Below, one piece after another: positions 47,769 through 58,639 of a stretch of 64,000 bases of DNA. The first letter of the stretch is position 1; each line of letters begins with the position of its first letter. The stretch is from Actinostola sp. cb2023 (lineage: Eukaryota; Cnidaria; Anthozoa; Actiniaria; Actinostolidae). The DNA lies in the NCBI GenBank assembly GCA_033675265.1, contig JAUJYZ010000373.1, forward strand, positions 77,001 to 141,000, read 5' to 3'. A program made the position numbers and the translations under genes. Below the pieces are notes generated by a model. It saw only the letters and a program-made list of their open reading frames with translations. It ran no database searches and was not told the DNA's origin.

Positions 47769-49102
47769 GACAGTCAAAAAGGTTACAAGTCCATGTAACG
47801 CATACACCTATTTTCCATGTTGTCCTTTTTTTAAACATAAAAAGTACACAATAAAATAGGAATTGTTTGGAAAACAATGAGCCACAGTTCAGCTTGAGTG
47901 AATTTCTCTTTGACAACAATTTTGTATCTTCAACCTTAGTTTTAATAAAAAACTGCCAAGCTTTCGGGCTAAGCGCCCATCTTCAAGGCTAAATGCTTAA
48001 AATCTAATTACAACGGCTATAAGTATACGAACACAAACAAACGCCACCAAACAAGCAAGCTCGTGCACAACAAACTGAACAAGCTCGCGCAAAGCAAGCA
48101 AAAATATTAACGTAAGAATTGTTTTTGTTATTTACAATTTTGCAGTTTGTGATGAAGATCTGGGTGATGGTGAATTGCAAAAGAAGAGGGCAGAATATGA
48201 GAGCAGACTTAAGAAGTTGCTTGGCTTGAAAGAAACCAAAGACTCTGCAGACTTGATTAATGCCTGATTACTGAGATGATTGACACTATAGAGAATGATG
48301 TATCCTTTCTTAAAGTGCATATCAGGGTTTTGGGTTTCTTTTGAAAATCGATTACATATAACGTGAATAGTGGAATGGTTCAGTATTTTGTGATTTGAGC
48401 TTCGCATTTGCGAGTTATGAAGGTTTGAAATCATGATATACTAATTAGGTGACGTCAATGCAGGCATTTGCCGTAACTTATTTTAACTTTTTCAAGTAGC
48501 ACTCTTTTCTAAAATAGAAATAAAAGTTTAACATCATTTATATAAGTTGTAGAATAACTTTTTGCCAGTTTAAAAATGTCAGTAATTTGCAAAGGAACGC
48601 TTTTGTATAATAAATGATGCCGGCGTTGACGTCACTGAATTAACATATCACGATTTCAAACCATCATAACTCGCAAATGCGAAGCTCAAATCACAAAATA
48701 CTGAACCATCCCATTATTCACGTTATATGTAATCGATTTTCAAAAGAAACCCAAAACCCTGATATGCACTTTAATGAAGGGTTTGCTAATTCAGTGGCAG
48801 TTTATCATAGAAAATACAATGCACTCAATACAGCTGAAGAAACACTGAAAGATGCCAATTGAAATGCTGTTGAATATCAGACTCTATTGGAAGAAGCTCA
48901 AAATATGCAAGCAATCTATGAAGAATCCTTGGCAACACTGAATCCTTCAACATGCACTCAGCAGCAGTTTCAAACCATCAAGGCAATTATGAAAGACCAG
49001 CATAAAAACAGTGAAGAGTACCTAAATAATTTGTTCAAAAAGAAAATAATTGCAGCTGACCATGTTGAAGTTGTAATGGTATCAGATGAAGGAAGGAGTT
49101 AA
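47292..49102 (+). pseudogene. Coiled-coil gene remnant interrupted by a MITE
   Basis: Candidate exons: 47292-47440 (FALYWRAFWAEFVAHGPEG, then a GTGGGT donor); a possible 28-nt micro-exon 47641-47668 between CAACTCAG and GTAAGT; and an exon starting at 48146 after TTTTGCAG whose phase fits the micro-exon. The last reads DGELQKKRAEYESRLKKLL, then VAVYHRKYNALNTAEETLKD and LLEEAQNMQAIYEESLATLN: charged, helical, coiled-coil-like. A one-base loss near 48265 shifts the frame, a 457-bp MITE sits at 48314-48770, and TGA at 48860 is in frame; the stop at 49100-49102 ends it. Around the MITE the frame continues exactly as V-S-F-L-N-E-G-F-A. Gene family unknown. Confidence 0.5.
48314..48770. mobile_element. 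457-bp TTAA-flanked MITE inside a reading frame
   Basis: Starts AGTGCATATCAGGGTTTTGG and ends with the complement; arms of about 120 bp share TTCAGTATTTTGTGATTTGA and ATGCGAGTTAT-like blocks. TTAA at 48310-48313 and 48771-48774. Same family and same length as the element at 58943-59399. Confidence 0.85.
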
Positions 49103-49129
49103 AAGCGCTATGCACTACCTGTAAAGTTA

Positions 49130-49353
49130 ATTCCATGTAGAGATAGATAGATAGATAGATAGATAGTTTATTATTAGTAAATACTATTGCAGCTGGATAG
49201 CTGAATTGTGTAAAAACTTTACATGGAAATTACAATTGATAAAAAAATACTATTGATAGACTTAATATACAATTGAAAAGGATTCTAAACAATAATGCTA
49301 AAATATGCTACTATATAAATATAAATGGAACTGTTGCTATTGATATATAGTTA
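49130..49353 (-). repeat. LINE 3' end, part separated by the Harbinger insertion
   Basis: Continues the LINE fragment at 52333-52552 across the Harbinger element and ends in an (ATCT)n tail at 49141-49167 (AGAT repeats on the plus strand). Assignment depends on continuity across the insertion. Confidence 0.4.
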
Positions 49354-49516
49354 GGGCCGATCCGCACTTGTCCCAAAAATTGCAATTGTCTGCGACAAAC
49401 CAGCTATAAAATTTGTCCAAGACAATTTTGGCCTTTTCAACTTTCTATCCGCATTCGATACTACAATTTCAACACTTATCAATTAACACTGACAGCGATA
49501 TACATTTGGCTGCAAA

Positions 49517-50758
49517 ATGGAGCAACGTCAAATTTTGCTACTGTTTGCATGCTATTTGCTTTTACATCTTCTTCAAATGGAATCAGAAATGTTGCTGATC
49601 ATGTCCTTGATTCTAAGACATCGCATTCTTCAAAATCAATTGTATTTGCTTGCCGCGTCTCAATACTGTAGAAGACAGAGACGCCGAGTACATCGATATC
49701 ACCCATACATGTGGTGCCTTCCAAGACCAAACCAGAGTTGGTTTGAAATCCACTATAATGATCGAAGAATTCCCGAGAGATATTTTAGGAAACATTTACG
49801 AATGAACCGACGTACTTTTGATATTTTGCTGAACCTGGTGCGACCTGCCGTAACTCGTGAAAATACAAGATTGCGTGACTGCATTGCCCCAGAAAAAGTT
49901 CTCGCATTGGGCCTGTATCGACTAGCACATGGAAACTCTTATGAGAGTATCGGGCCGAACTTTAATGTTGGAAGGTCAACTGTACTAGAAGCTGTCCAGG
50001 ATGTTGTGGAGGCCCTATTCAATCTAAAAGATGAATATATTAAGTTTCCTTTAACAGAGGCACAAACTCAACTTTGTATAGATACATTTGAAGACCTCTC
50101 TGATCTACCAAACATTGTTGGAGCAATAGATGGATCACACATAGAAGTAATTTCCCCATCAGACAGTGCTGTGGACTATTTTAGTCGTTACCAACAACAT
50201 GACTTCATTGTTCAAGCTATTGTCGATGGAAATAAACGCTTCCTCGATTTTGCGTCTGGCTTTCCAGGTAGTATGCACGATGCGAGGGTTCTCAGAAATA
50301 GCACAATTTTTAATCTCGCACAAAACGACCAGGTTCTCAATGGTCCCACTGTGCAGATAGGGGCTCATGATATCAAACCATATCTAGTTGGGGATAGTGC
50401 ATACCCCCTAGCTTCTTGGCTTCAAAAACCATTCCCTGAAGGAACAAGAGATCCACAGGAAAAAGCCTTTAATAAAGCCCTTTCTGCTGCTAGGGTTGCA
50501 GTTGAGTGTGCTTTTGGGATGTTAAAAAACCGCTGGCGCATATTAGGAAAACGTTTGGATAGTAAGATTTGGTTTGCAAACAAAATAGCTGTTGCATGTG
50601 CTGTTCTTCATAATTTCTGTCTCTTTAATGATGACGACTGGGATGATGATGATGATGATGATGGCCCTGGAAATGATGGTCAAGACAACAATGATGATGT
50701 CATAAGAGATGGAGATGATGTCCGAAGTGTATTAAAAGACTACATTGCGAATATATAA
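49517..50758 (+). CDS. Harbinger transposase (HARBI1-like DDE nuclease)
   Basis: The protein cuts and joins transposon ends in the nucleus and needs the Myb-like partner for entry and DNA binding in known Harbinger systems. 413 residues, open throughout, close to the usual length. The DDE triad is visible: Asp205 in NIVGAIDGSHIEV, Asp293 in YLVGDSAYPLASWL, Glu330 in ARVAVECAFGMLKNRWRIL, with 36 residues between the second Asp and the Glu as in the family. A helix-turn-helix-like segment (SYESIGPNFNVGRSTVLEAV) precedes the core. The N-terminus is hydrophobic-helical and the C-terminus ends in an Asp-rich run followed by VRSVLKDYIANI. ATG 49517 is the first in frame; a start at 49577 (M-E-S-E) is possible. 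No lesion was found, so it could still be active. Confidence 0.92.
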   Translation: MEQRQILLLFACYLLLHLLQMESEMLLIMSLILRHRILQNQLYLLAASQYCRRQRRRVHRYHPYMWCLPRPNQSWFEIHYNDRRIPERYFRKHLRMNRRTFDILLNLVRPAVTRENTRLRDCIAPEKVLALGLYRLAHGNSYESIGPNFNVGRSTVLEAVQDVVEALFNLKDEYIKFPLTEAQTQLCIDTFEDLSDLPNIVGAIDGSHIEVISPSDSAVDYFSRYQQHDFIVQAIVDGNKRFLDFASGFPGSMHDARVLRNSTIFNLAQNDQVLNGPTVQIGAHDIKPYLVGDSAYPLASWLQKPFPEGTRDPQEKAFNKALSAARVAVECAFGMLKNRWRILGKRLDSKIWFANKIAVACAVLHNFCLFNDDDWDDDDDDDGPGNDGQDNNDDVIRDGDDVRSVLKDYIANI

Positions 50759-51047
50759 ACTGAATCAACGTATTTTGTATTTTCCTCATTATATATAATC
50801 ACATTGTAATTTAACAATGAATAGTAAGAAACGTTACAGAGAATCATACTAATAAGATACATGAATAGACTTTTTGTCAATTAAAAATTTTGATTTGCCT
50901 TGTATACATGTAGCTTTGAAACAAACTATCAAAACACAACAATCACATTGAAAAAAATATGTAAAAACTGTAACAATATGCAAAGAAAGTCAGTCCTGAC
51001 TCTTTGAAGCCGCAATCAGTTCCTGTTAATAAAAAGTTTTCAGTTCT
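50759..51047. other. Intergenic spacer of the Harbinger element
   Basis: AT-rich sequence between the two convergent 3' ends; it should hold both polyadenylation regions. Confidence 0.5.
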
Positions 51048-52053
51048 CTATTTTTTGTCTTTTATGGCTTCAAGAAGAGACCCCATGAATGAGCTCATCA
51101 TTTCAAGTTGCTTGCTTTGTGTTCTTTGCATGGTCTCCATAACGTCGGTCATCTTTTCGCCTTGCTTTTCCATGGACTCAAAGCTCTTCTTCAGAAAAAT
51201 CGTCTCTTCCTCCTCCTCTTCTTCTTGTTTCTTCCTTTTCGATGCTCGCTTCCTTTCTTTTCTTACTTTGATTGGTTGGGTATTCCTTTCACTATCAGTT
51301 TCGACATTACTGCTAATACTGCTAGCCGGGCTAGAGGATGAAGTGCTTGGTTCTGGACTCAGGTTAGAAGTACCTGCCGGAATACTTGGCTGTACACCAC
51401 CTGTCCTAGGTTTTGGGCTGGTTGTAGTGTTACTACTGGATCCTGCATGAACCACGTGCTTTAGTCACGACATCTCTATCACAAAGAACACGGTCTATTT
51501 TGTCATAAAAAAGTGATTTTCTCATATGACCGCCACTTTGGTTACGATTCCATACTTTTGCATCCTTGTATTTGTCGACAAGGTATTTAATCTTACGCTG
51601 GCATTTCTCTGTGTTTTTCTTTGTGCCTTTAAAGTTCATTTCCAATTCTTCTGCTATTTCTGCCCATACCTTTCTCGCATCCTTGCTCTCTAGTCGCTCA
51701 TGCTTTTCGGCCCAAAGATCTACAAGAAAACTTTGTTCTTCGCTTGTCCATTTATCGTATGTGGCTTTCGCGGGGGCTTTCCCTTTTCCTTTGCTTGACT
51801 TTGATTCGCTTGCGGATGCTACTTGCTCTACTTCAAATTCACGAGGTACGCTTGACGACTCATGCCTCTGACTGGGAATCATCGATCCGTTGTAACTGAA
51901 GCCCGGGAAATTTCTGACTTCAGGATGGACGACGTTCCATCCTTGTGCAGCGTCAAACTGATCATAAGCGTACTGATCGTAAAATGGTGAGCCAGCATTA
52001 GCTCTTGGATTTAATTGGTGATTCCAATTGGGATTCATCGTCGACAAGGTCAC
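51048..52053 (-). CDS. Harbinger Myb/SANT-like partner protein, one frameshift
   Basis: In studied Harbinger elements this protein binds the transposon ends and carries the transposase into the nucleus. The DNA-binding domain is clear: YDKWTSEEQSFLVDLWAEK, ARKVWAEIAEELEMNFKG, CQRKIKYLVDKYKDAK and KSLFYDKIDRVL. Next come a Ser/Thr/Pro-rich linker, a basic stretch (KERKRASKRKKQ), an acidic run and a helical tail (MEKQGEKMTDVMETMQRTQ) suited to oligomerisation. The two frames, 52053-51433 and 51455-51048, join if one A is removed from the AAA at about 51463, giving D-V-V-T-K-H-V-V-H-A-G. That is either the one defect in this element or a sequence error. The ATG at 52053 follows a stop-containing stretch and lies within 280 bp of the right terminus. 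Confidence 0.82.
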
Positions 52054-52332
52054 TGAAAACCAACCTTAGAAATTTCGTCATGTGGCTCGATTGTGAAATG
52101 GCTTTTTGACAGGTGATTGACAAGAATAGCACATTTGTTTGTTTTATCCGTTTTGTCGAGTTTTGTCGAGCTTTATACAGGGACAAATTTTGTCGGCGGT
52201 GCGTTTGAAAATTTTGTTGTCTCGGTCAAAATTTGTCTAGACGTGACAAACCATCCGCACTTGAAAATCGTTGGCGATGACAGAAAATTTGTCTAAGTAA
52301 ACATATTTAATGCTAGTGCGGATCGGCCCTTA

Positions 52333-52552
52333 GTTGCTGTTATAATCTATTTACTGTTGCTATATATAAAGCTGTTCATCATTCTGTTTGTCTTACATAC
52401 AGGCACATTGAAACTCCGCTTACTTCTTAGACTAACATTGCATGTGTTTGGTTTTGGCAGTAAATTATGCAACTTATGATTCACATTAGAGCTGATCTCA
52501 TTGAATAGGTTGGTTGTTAGGGCATTTCTGCGATCGTGGAGTGTAGACACGA
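52333..52552 (-). pseudogene. LINE ORF2 C-terminal fragment
   Basis: Minus-strand frame reads DRRNALTTNLFNEISSNVNH, KLHNLLPKPNTC, then LRSKRSFNVPVCKTNRMMNSFI, the basic NVP-C-K-T-x-R motif near the end of many CR1/L2-like LINE ORF2 proteins. Harbinger is inserted downstream of its stop. Confidence 0.65.
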
Positions 52553-52610
52553 TCGCAGAAATGCCCTAACAACCAACCTATTCAATGAGATCAGCTATAA
52601 TGTGAATCAT
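52476..52610. repeat. Near-perfect 135-bp palindrome
   Basis: Left arm 52476-52538 starts ATGATTCACATTAGAGCTGA; right arm ends at 52610. One mismatch in 63 paired bases around a ~9-bp centre. It is an inverted duplication of the LINE fragment (both arms encode NALTTNLFNEIS outward). Confidence 0.9.
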
Positions 52611-53960
52611 AGAACACTGAGGGATCAGTTTTTACGGGACTTAATCAGAGATATGAAACAACACATGACTGAACGTGGTTTAACTGTAGTTGGTGACTGT
52701 AATTTTAATTTTAATTTAAAAGCCCTTGTTATATAAACACGGCTCACAGAATGCAACAAAAAATAAATTTATTCAAATTATGACAAGTTTTATATTATAC
52801 TTTTTAGGTACTACAACAGATGGGGAGTTTTGTAGTTTAAGAACAAGGGATGAGACTAGAGCTTTACACTTATGGCAACTAATCCACGATGCTAGACAAA
52901 TTGTACAGAAGATGAGTAAAAAACGCTACTTGAAATGCTTCTTGTTGACCACTGTAAGCGTTATTTTATTTCTGCATCTGTTTTACTTTCATTATTACAT
53001 CATGTATATGAACCATTTATAATGGTAATTTTGTAATTTATTTTATTTATTTTAGTACTGCTAAATGGTGCTCCTGTACCAAAAATATATCATCCTGCCA
53101 TTACACAAGATCTTCTATTAGATCTTCATAACTTGCTCTGTGATCCCATTATTTTTAGGGTTAGATGCTATCACCACCATCAGGGCAAGACATCAGCCAT
53201 ATCCTTTCAGGCGAAATAATCCTGAAACTTTGCTTGACAAGTTGAGATCCATTGTTGCAACATACATCTATCGCTACAGAATAAAAGAGCTCCAAGAAGA
53301 AGGTGCAGATTTCTCTCTACATCTCTACAACCCTGAAGTGGATCCTGTCACTGGAATGATCAGACACGACAGGGGTGATCATAACCATATCTTGAAGAGG
53401 ATAGCAACAAGCACTCGTACAGGGAAATGTGAAACCTTCAACTATGAGGCCTATGATGATGTCCTTAAGGACCCCAAAAGTGGACTGACCCAAGCAGCTT
53501 TAGTAGGGAAAAGGAAACAAAGTCTAAAAGATGCTGAAAGGCTCCTGTCATGTGCTGTGACTGATTCATTAGAGAGACATGGCCATGGAAATGAGGCACA
53601 GTATGTGCAAATTGTTGCAAATTGGCACGAAGCATCCGATGGTAGGGGGCTGACATAACTTCAGCGATGCCATTATAACTACGGAATGCTAAACTATATA
53701 CTTGACGTATGGATGCCCCGGCATAATGAGTATTTGGATGTAAAGAAAACGAAAAAGCCTTTTTACTTGAAGTCTATTGAATGGAAAAAATACCTCCTTG
53801 TGGGGACCGCAAACAACACGAATGCAAAGCAAGATTCTTGACCATGAAAACAGCCAGAGAAGTGTTGGAAGATATGAAGTTGTACCATAAAAACAAGAAG
53901 CCAATATCATCATATTTACAGTATTATCTAGCCAAAAGAGAAACTTATCCAACCTAAAGT
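52611..53960 (+). pseudogene. Decayed multi-copy gene, function unknown
   Basis: Frames read TLRDQFLRDLIRDMKQHMTE and RGLTVVG up to a GTGACT donor at 52693; a TTTTTAG acceptor at 52807 leads to TTTDGEFCSLRTRDETRALH and LIHDARQIVQKMSKK; an acceptor at 53055 leads to NGAPVPKIYHPAITQDLLLD; then ELQEEGADFSLHLYNPEVDP, DHNHILKRIA, LTQAALVGKRKQSLKDAERL and NWHEASDGRG. I recognise the last motifs from a multi-copy cnidarian family of unknown function that looks transposon-related. A frame change lies near 53205, and TAA at 53656-53658 is in frame before LQRCHYNYGMLNYIL. The 5' part is cut by the palindrome at 52610. Confidence 0.6.
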
Positions 53961-53984
53961 CAGAGAGAAAAGTATATTTTCAAT

Positions 53985-54440
53985 TTAATAATCATAATAA
54001 TAATAAATAAGTTATTGAGAAACGCATCATACAATAGTCTCGATGCTTTTAACAATTAATAAGGACAAAACAGTGGCAAAAGCTAAATAGAATAAAAAAC
54101 GGTATTAAATATTCCTAGTAAACAGGAAGGTTTTAAGTGAAGATTTGAAGGCAGCAACGGAGGCAGAGTGTTTTAAGTTTTCAGGGAGATTGTTCCTGAG
54201 TGCAGGTGCAGCCATTGAGAAAGTTCTGTCGCCAAAATTAGAAGTTCTTGATGTCGGGTTGTGAAGGAGACATTTAGATGAAGAGCGTAGAACACGTTTA
54301 GGTTGGTAGAGCTTGAGAAGATCGGACAGGTACTGAGGTGCAAGGTCGTGAAGGCATTTGTAAGTTAGCAGTAGAATATTGAAAGTAATACGTTCAGAGA
54401 CAGGAAGCCAGTGTAGTTTCTTGAGGATTTAAATCATGAA
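53985..54440 (-). pseudogene. CR1/L2-like LINE 3' end
   Basis: The minus strand reads KKLHWLPVSERITFNILLLT, KCLHDLAPQYLSDLLKLYQP, then NFGDRTFSMAAPALRNNLPE and a stop near 54110, followed by a UTR ending in (ATT)n at about 53993-54010. The frame is open to its natural stop, so this is a recent, strongly 5'-truncated copy. Confidence 0.85.
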
Positions 54441-54713
54441 TCCTGGCTGCAAGTTCAACATTTTTACTCTCCAATCTTTTCGAATAACAGTTCTTCTTCT
54501 TCAAAGGACTAACTGTTTTGGTTTGTGCTTTCGATTTCAAATGAACTTTCCGCCATGTTCAGACTTTGGCCTCGTGGTCCACAGGCAGCCCAACCATTGC
54601 TTTTTAGGCTACTAAATAATCAAATAAAATGATATTTGCGTCTTCTTTTTTTGATGAATTTCCTGTGGTAGCGCAACACGTATATGTCGGGCTCCCTGTG
54701 ATGAGTAACGTCC

Positions 54714-54846
54714 TATGTTGGGCTTCCTGTGCACGTCCCGCAAGAAGCGACCGCACAAGTGTATATTGAAACTGTTTCACTATGTATTTCACTATGTACA
54801 TTGCTCTGGGCGCTTCTTGCGGGACGCGCACAGAGAGCCCAACATA
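54714..54846. mobile_element. 133-bp foldback with TTGGGCTTCCTGTG ends
   Basis: TATGTTGGGCTTCCTGTGCA at 54714 faces the complement ending at 54846; the arms contain CGTCCCGCAAGAAGCG and complement. Two more copies of the terminal motif lie at about 54585 and 54690. Confidence 0.75.
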
Positions 54847-55394
54847 ATATATGTCGAATTAGTAATTTCGTTCAACAATGACTGCGGAAATATCTTCAAG
54901 TGCAAACTATACAACGTACAAGTTGATTTTAACACAAACTATCTGTATTACTGTACTACCGGTTTTCAACAAACGTAAACACACTGATACTGAATATATA
55001 TGCGCATAGAATGTCTTTGGAAAAATGCATTTCTCGATTAAGGTACTAGTTGCCCATTCCATGATATTACGTCCGTGGAATCTGATTTTCAATCGCCAAA
55101 ACTCCTAATTTCGTACCATTTTCTACTGAGAAAAAGGGAGTTCGCATGTGAAAGTCTAAATATTTGTAACTCAAAGTTCGGCTCAAATTCAAGTCCAATA
55201 TCTACATATTAATTTGAGCGAACAGAGGTAGTAAATTGTACTCTCAAAATATTTGTACAACTGACAAAGCTGGATACACATAGGTTAAATTGGATTTTCC
55301 TGTACAGGTCGTACAGGCCGCAAAAACAAACAGGAATAAACACGACATTGTTTGATATTGTTGGCCAAGAGCAGTATTGATTCTATATCACATG

Positions 55395-55590
55395 TAATTG
55401 TGCTACTCATCCATGTGGAGAAACTTATTTCCCCTGTGATAGGCAATACTAGTAGCTATGTGAAGAACTCCCGACACTTTACTGAATTACTCCAACATAT
55501 TGAAGAATCTGAAGAACTTAGATCCTTTGATGCCAAGTCACTATTTACCACTAATACAATGATCACCTCGGGTTTCATTGTTCCATGAGG
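55395..55590 (+). pseudogene. Penelope-like element reverse-transcriptase scrap
   Basis: About 50 residues read VIGNTSSYVKNSRHFTELL and SFDAKSLFTT, the segment before and around the first catalytic Asp of Penelope-like reverse transcriptases (usual form SFDVKSLFTN). The rest of the element is not visible. Confidence 0.6.
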
Positions 55591-55628
55591 GATATTTAAC
55601 ATCTCGCGAAAGTTCTCAGTCGAGCATC

Positions 55629-55795
55629 GCTCATGAATAGTAATGAGGGAAATTTAGACTAAATTAATGTCCTTCATGAATATACAATCATGAGGGAAAT
55701 TTAGACTAAATGTCCTTCATGAATAATATACAATCATGAGGGAAATTTAAACTAAATATCCCTCATTACTATTCATGAGGATGCAAGTCAGTCCC
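55629..55795. repeat. Short tandem units inside an inverted repeat
   Basis: ATGAGGGAAATTTAGACTAA recurs three times (55643, 55690, 55735). GCTCATGAATAGTAATGAGG at 55630 is complemented at 55768-55786, so the array lies in a hairpin. Confidence 0.7.
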
Positions 55796-55799
55796 TCAT

Positions 55800-58630
55800 A
55801 TACACCAGGTGTACACATAATCATTGGGACCCAAGAGCAAACCGATGAGTAATTAGTCGCTCTCTACTTGAGGTGACTCAAGCATTCAAGACGTGTGGGA
55901 CATGTTAACCTTGTGTTGACGATGTTCTGGATATCAAAACAGAAGGAAATCTAAAAAAGACCAATGTAAAGGATATTCTATTTCACTTTTTTTCTTCTCA
56001 CAATGAAGTATTATATTATTTGGCAATTTCTCCGTTTTTCTGTATGCTCTACTTCGGCGTAAACCGACCTTCCTCCATTTCTGATCAGTGTACCTTCAGG
56101 TACTCCTTACTAACAAATTTATACTCTATCGTGTAAATGAAACAAAGAAGTACAACTTGAAGCATTCCCCAGAGTACAGTCTAATCAAGACTCTTTCACA
56201 AAACACTATATTCTCCTTTGCGGTTAACACAAGCCTGTATTTTTGTCGATTTCCTCCGTGATCATGGTATTACAAACTAATACCATGGCAATTTCGGGAT
56301 ATTAGTGACGGCCGAGGGACTTTTACTAACTCTCCCGAGGCTGAGGGGACATTTAATCACTATTCAAAAACTCATGCATAATTCATGAGAGTTTGGTCCA
56401 ATTACAGGAACCACATCCATTAAGTTTATATGAAGACTTACGAGTCTCATAAAGGACAGTCTCCCGAATGATCACCGACTATCCACTAAAGTTTGTCAGC
56501 ACATGGCGTACTTCTGTTGACACTGGCGTCATCTCTTACACTTGTGGGAGCCTTTAATTTTTATGCCGACTGCGCATGTCAGTGATGCGAAAAGCAACAC
56601 AATATGCTCAATTTTGAATTTATCTTCCTATTTTGGATTGCAATTGAAATAAATTGTTTTATTTGTCAAGTTAAGTTTTTGAAGCCGTTTAATAATTAAT
56701 AATTATTATTATAAACTCTGGGCTTATTTTTGATACAGCACCTTTATGAAGGTGATTTTCCCTCCACACGAGAAGGAGGTTCATAAATTGGTTTCCAATT
56801 TATGCACTCACCTTATCCAGAGAATGAGTAATTGATAGGAACTATGAAGATTAGATATCATGCCATGTGCTGTTCTCATTGGCCTGTTTGCTTGTAAGAG
56901 CAACCCATACGATGACTTTCATCAGAGTATGTGCAGCACATCTAGTGATTTTTGAAGGTGATAGCTGGTATTCTAGTTCGATTAAGTCGTTTGCAATCGA
57001 GGTCTTCATAGTGACACAAGCAAGAGATTTTCATTCAAATCTCGCTTGTGTAACGATGAAGATCTGCGCAATGCAACTCTTTCCGCGTTTCGCGCAATGC
57101 TGAATATAAGTCTAGTGATGAGATTATGTGATGTGCAGTATGTTTCTCTATCGCTTGCTGGATTCGAACCAACATCCTCGTATGAGAACCCCAAAGAACG
57201 ATTTTGTTGAGGGTGTGTGCAGTGTTGTAAGCACATTTATTGAACCTTGAACGTTTTAACTACTTTGTTTAGTTTCAAATTGGCGTTTTTGTTCGGTGCC
57301 TGCAAGTTATCTAATATGCTGTAAAATATCACTTGAAGAATGATACATAATGTACAAAATGATATAACGGACTTGATGCAATGTGTAAAGAGTAAACTTG
57401 TCCTCCATGCCTAGACTATTAATTCGTTTTCGTGTAATTGATGCTACTAACATGCTAAATATGCTATACCAGATCATGCTATAATGAAGATCGTAGCAAC
57501 AATGTATAAACGCAATTTGGTTTCATGCGCAGCCTCGTTTCCATGTCATAGTGCCCAAATAGCCGTTTCAAAACATGAAAATGTGAAACAAATACCGGAA
57601 TAATGTTCAGAAGCATGCAATTACTTGTATTTTGACATTTGTGTATCGAAATGCGCACTTTTAAGCATAAAAGGGGAACGTCCATCCGACACTGAAGAGC
57701 GGGTAGAACAGAAGATATGTAACCTCTTATGCCATCATTCACGACAGCGGTATTTTGCAACGCTGAACACTATATGATGGTTTTGGTTTTGTGATACGAT
57801 TTAATTCGACGAAATTATCAGAAAAAGCGGTTTTAGTCGCATTATTAGTTCGCAATATGACGTAACGTTGACGAGTTATGACGTCATTTTGAAAAAAAGT
57901 GTCAAAACAGACTGTGGCGTGCCCCCCTGAAAGAAAAAGGTTTTTGCGATACGATTTAATTTGACGAAATGATCAGGAAAAGCGATTTTAGCCACGTTTC
58001 CAATGGATTTGATCCAAAATGAGGCCATCTCGGCTGCGCCTCGTGGTCAGCAAACCTGATAAAACACTCCTGCTCGTTTATTAAACAGTAGTTATCATAT
58101 GACCCATACGGCCCTGCTCGCGAGCTCTTAATAAAACTTTCGGAAAAAGTAACGGGCCGGAAAAAGCCGTCCGGCCCTACTCGATGTGTACATCCTTTGC
58201 GTGCGCTATATTTATTTGTTTTACAGGTTTTTTTCATCCCTTTTTGTAAACGGTTTTCTCGTGGTCAGACTCGTCTCGTTTTGCAAATATGGGACATGGA
58301 CGAACAAAAAAATACTCGCTGTGTTTTTCAGTAATAATATTGCCCTGCTCATTAGGAATGCAAGGGTAATATACAGATATTGACCTTGTCTATATCTAGT
58401 TATTAACCTCGTTCTATTCCTCCCTCGGTCATCTATCTTTATGTAGAAAAAAATATTTTGATAAATGAATAAACCTGGAATCGAACCCGACGCCTTTCTA
58501 CACAACACTATACACTGTATACTACATAGCTATCTTATGGAATCAGTTGGACAAAAATTGGTTTTACCTCTTTTGATGACGCTCATTAACATTACTGTAT
58601 ACAGAATTGAAAAGCATTTGTTTAGTATTC
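55800..58630. other. No gene seen; duplicated block at 57786/57941
   Basis: Non-coding. A ~53-bp block (GATACGATTTAATT-CGACGAAAT) at 57786-57838 recurs at 57941-57993. A hairpin of ACACAAGC and AGATTT lies at 57012-57050. A tRNA-type B box (GGTTCGAATCC on minus) lies near 57160. Confidence 0.4.
58478..58547 (-). repeat. tRNA-like SINE head (weak)
   Basis: On the minus strand TAGCTATGTAGT resembles an A box and GGTTCGATTCC is a perfect B box 45 bases later, the tRNA spacing. Acceptor and anticodon stems do not pair well, so this is more likely a tRNA-derived SINE relic than a tRNA gene. Confidence 0.3.
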
Positions 58631-58639
58631 CCTCGTGGG

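Larger units (their letters stand above)
49354..52329. mobile_element. PIF/Harbinger DNA transposon, nearly complete
   Basis: Inverted ends GGGCCGATCCGCACT at 49354-49368 and complement at 52315-52329, each next to TTA (49351-49353 and 52330-52332), the 3-bp target duplication of PIF/Harbinger. It carries the two genes of a complete element: a DDE transposase on plus and a Myb/SANT-like protein on minus, arranged tail to tail. Both subterminal regions are rich in ACAAATTTT/AAAATTTGTC, and a second CCGCACTT lies at about 52254, probable binding sites for the element's proteins. It is inserted in a LINE 3' end. Confidence 0.93.

Noticed and set aside
47648..47919. ORFs running through (AAT)n at 47735-47767
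   Set aside because: Poly-Asn/poly-Leu peptides produced by a microsatellite.
48310..48780. Coiled-coil-gene MITE acting as a GT-AG intron
   Set aside because: Donor at 48315 with the acceptor ending at 48779 breaks the frame.
51004..51450. 148-residue plus-strand frame
   Set aside because: Antisense of the Harbinger Myb gene, which has a clear domain.
58478..58547. Functional tRNA gene
   Set aside because: A and B boxes are present at proper spacing, but acceptor and anticodon stems do not pair.
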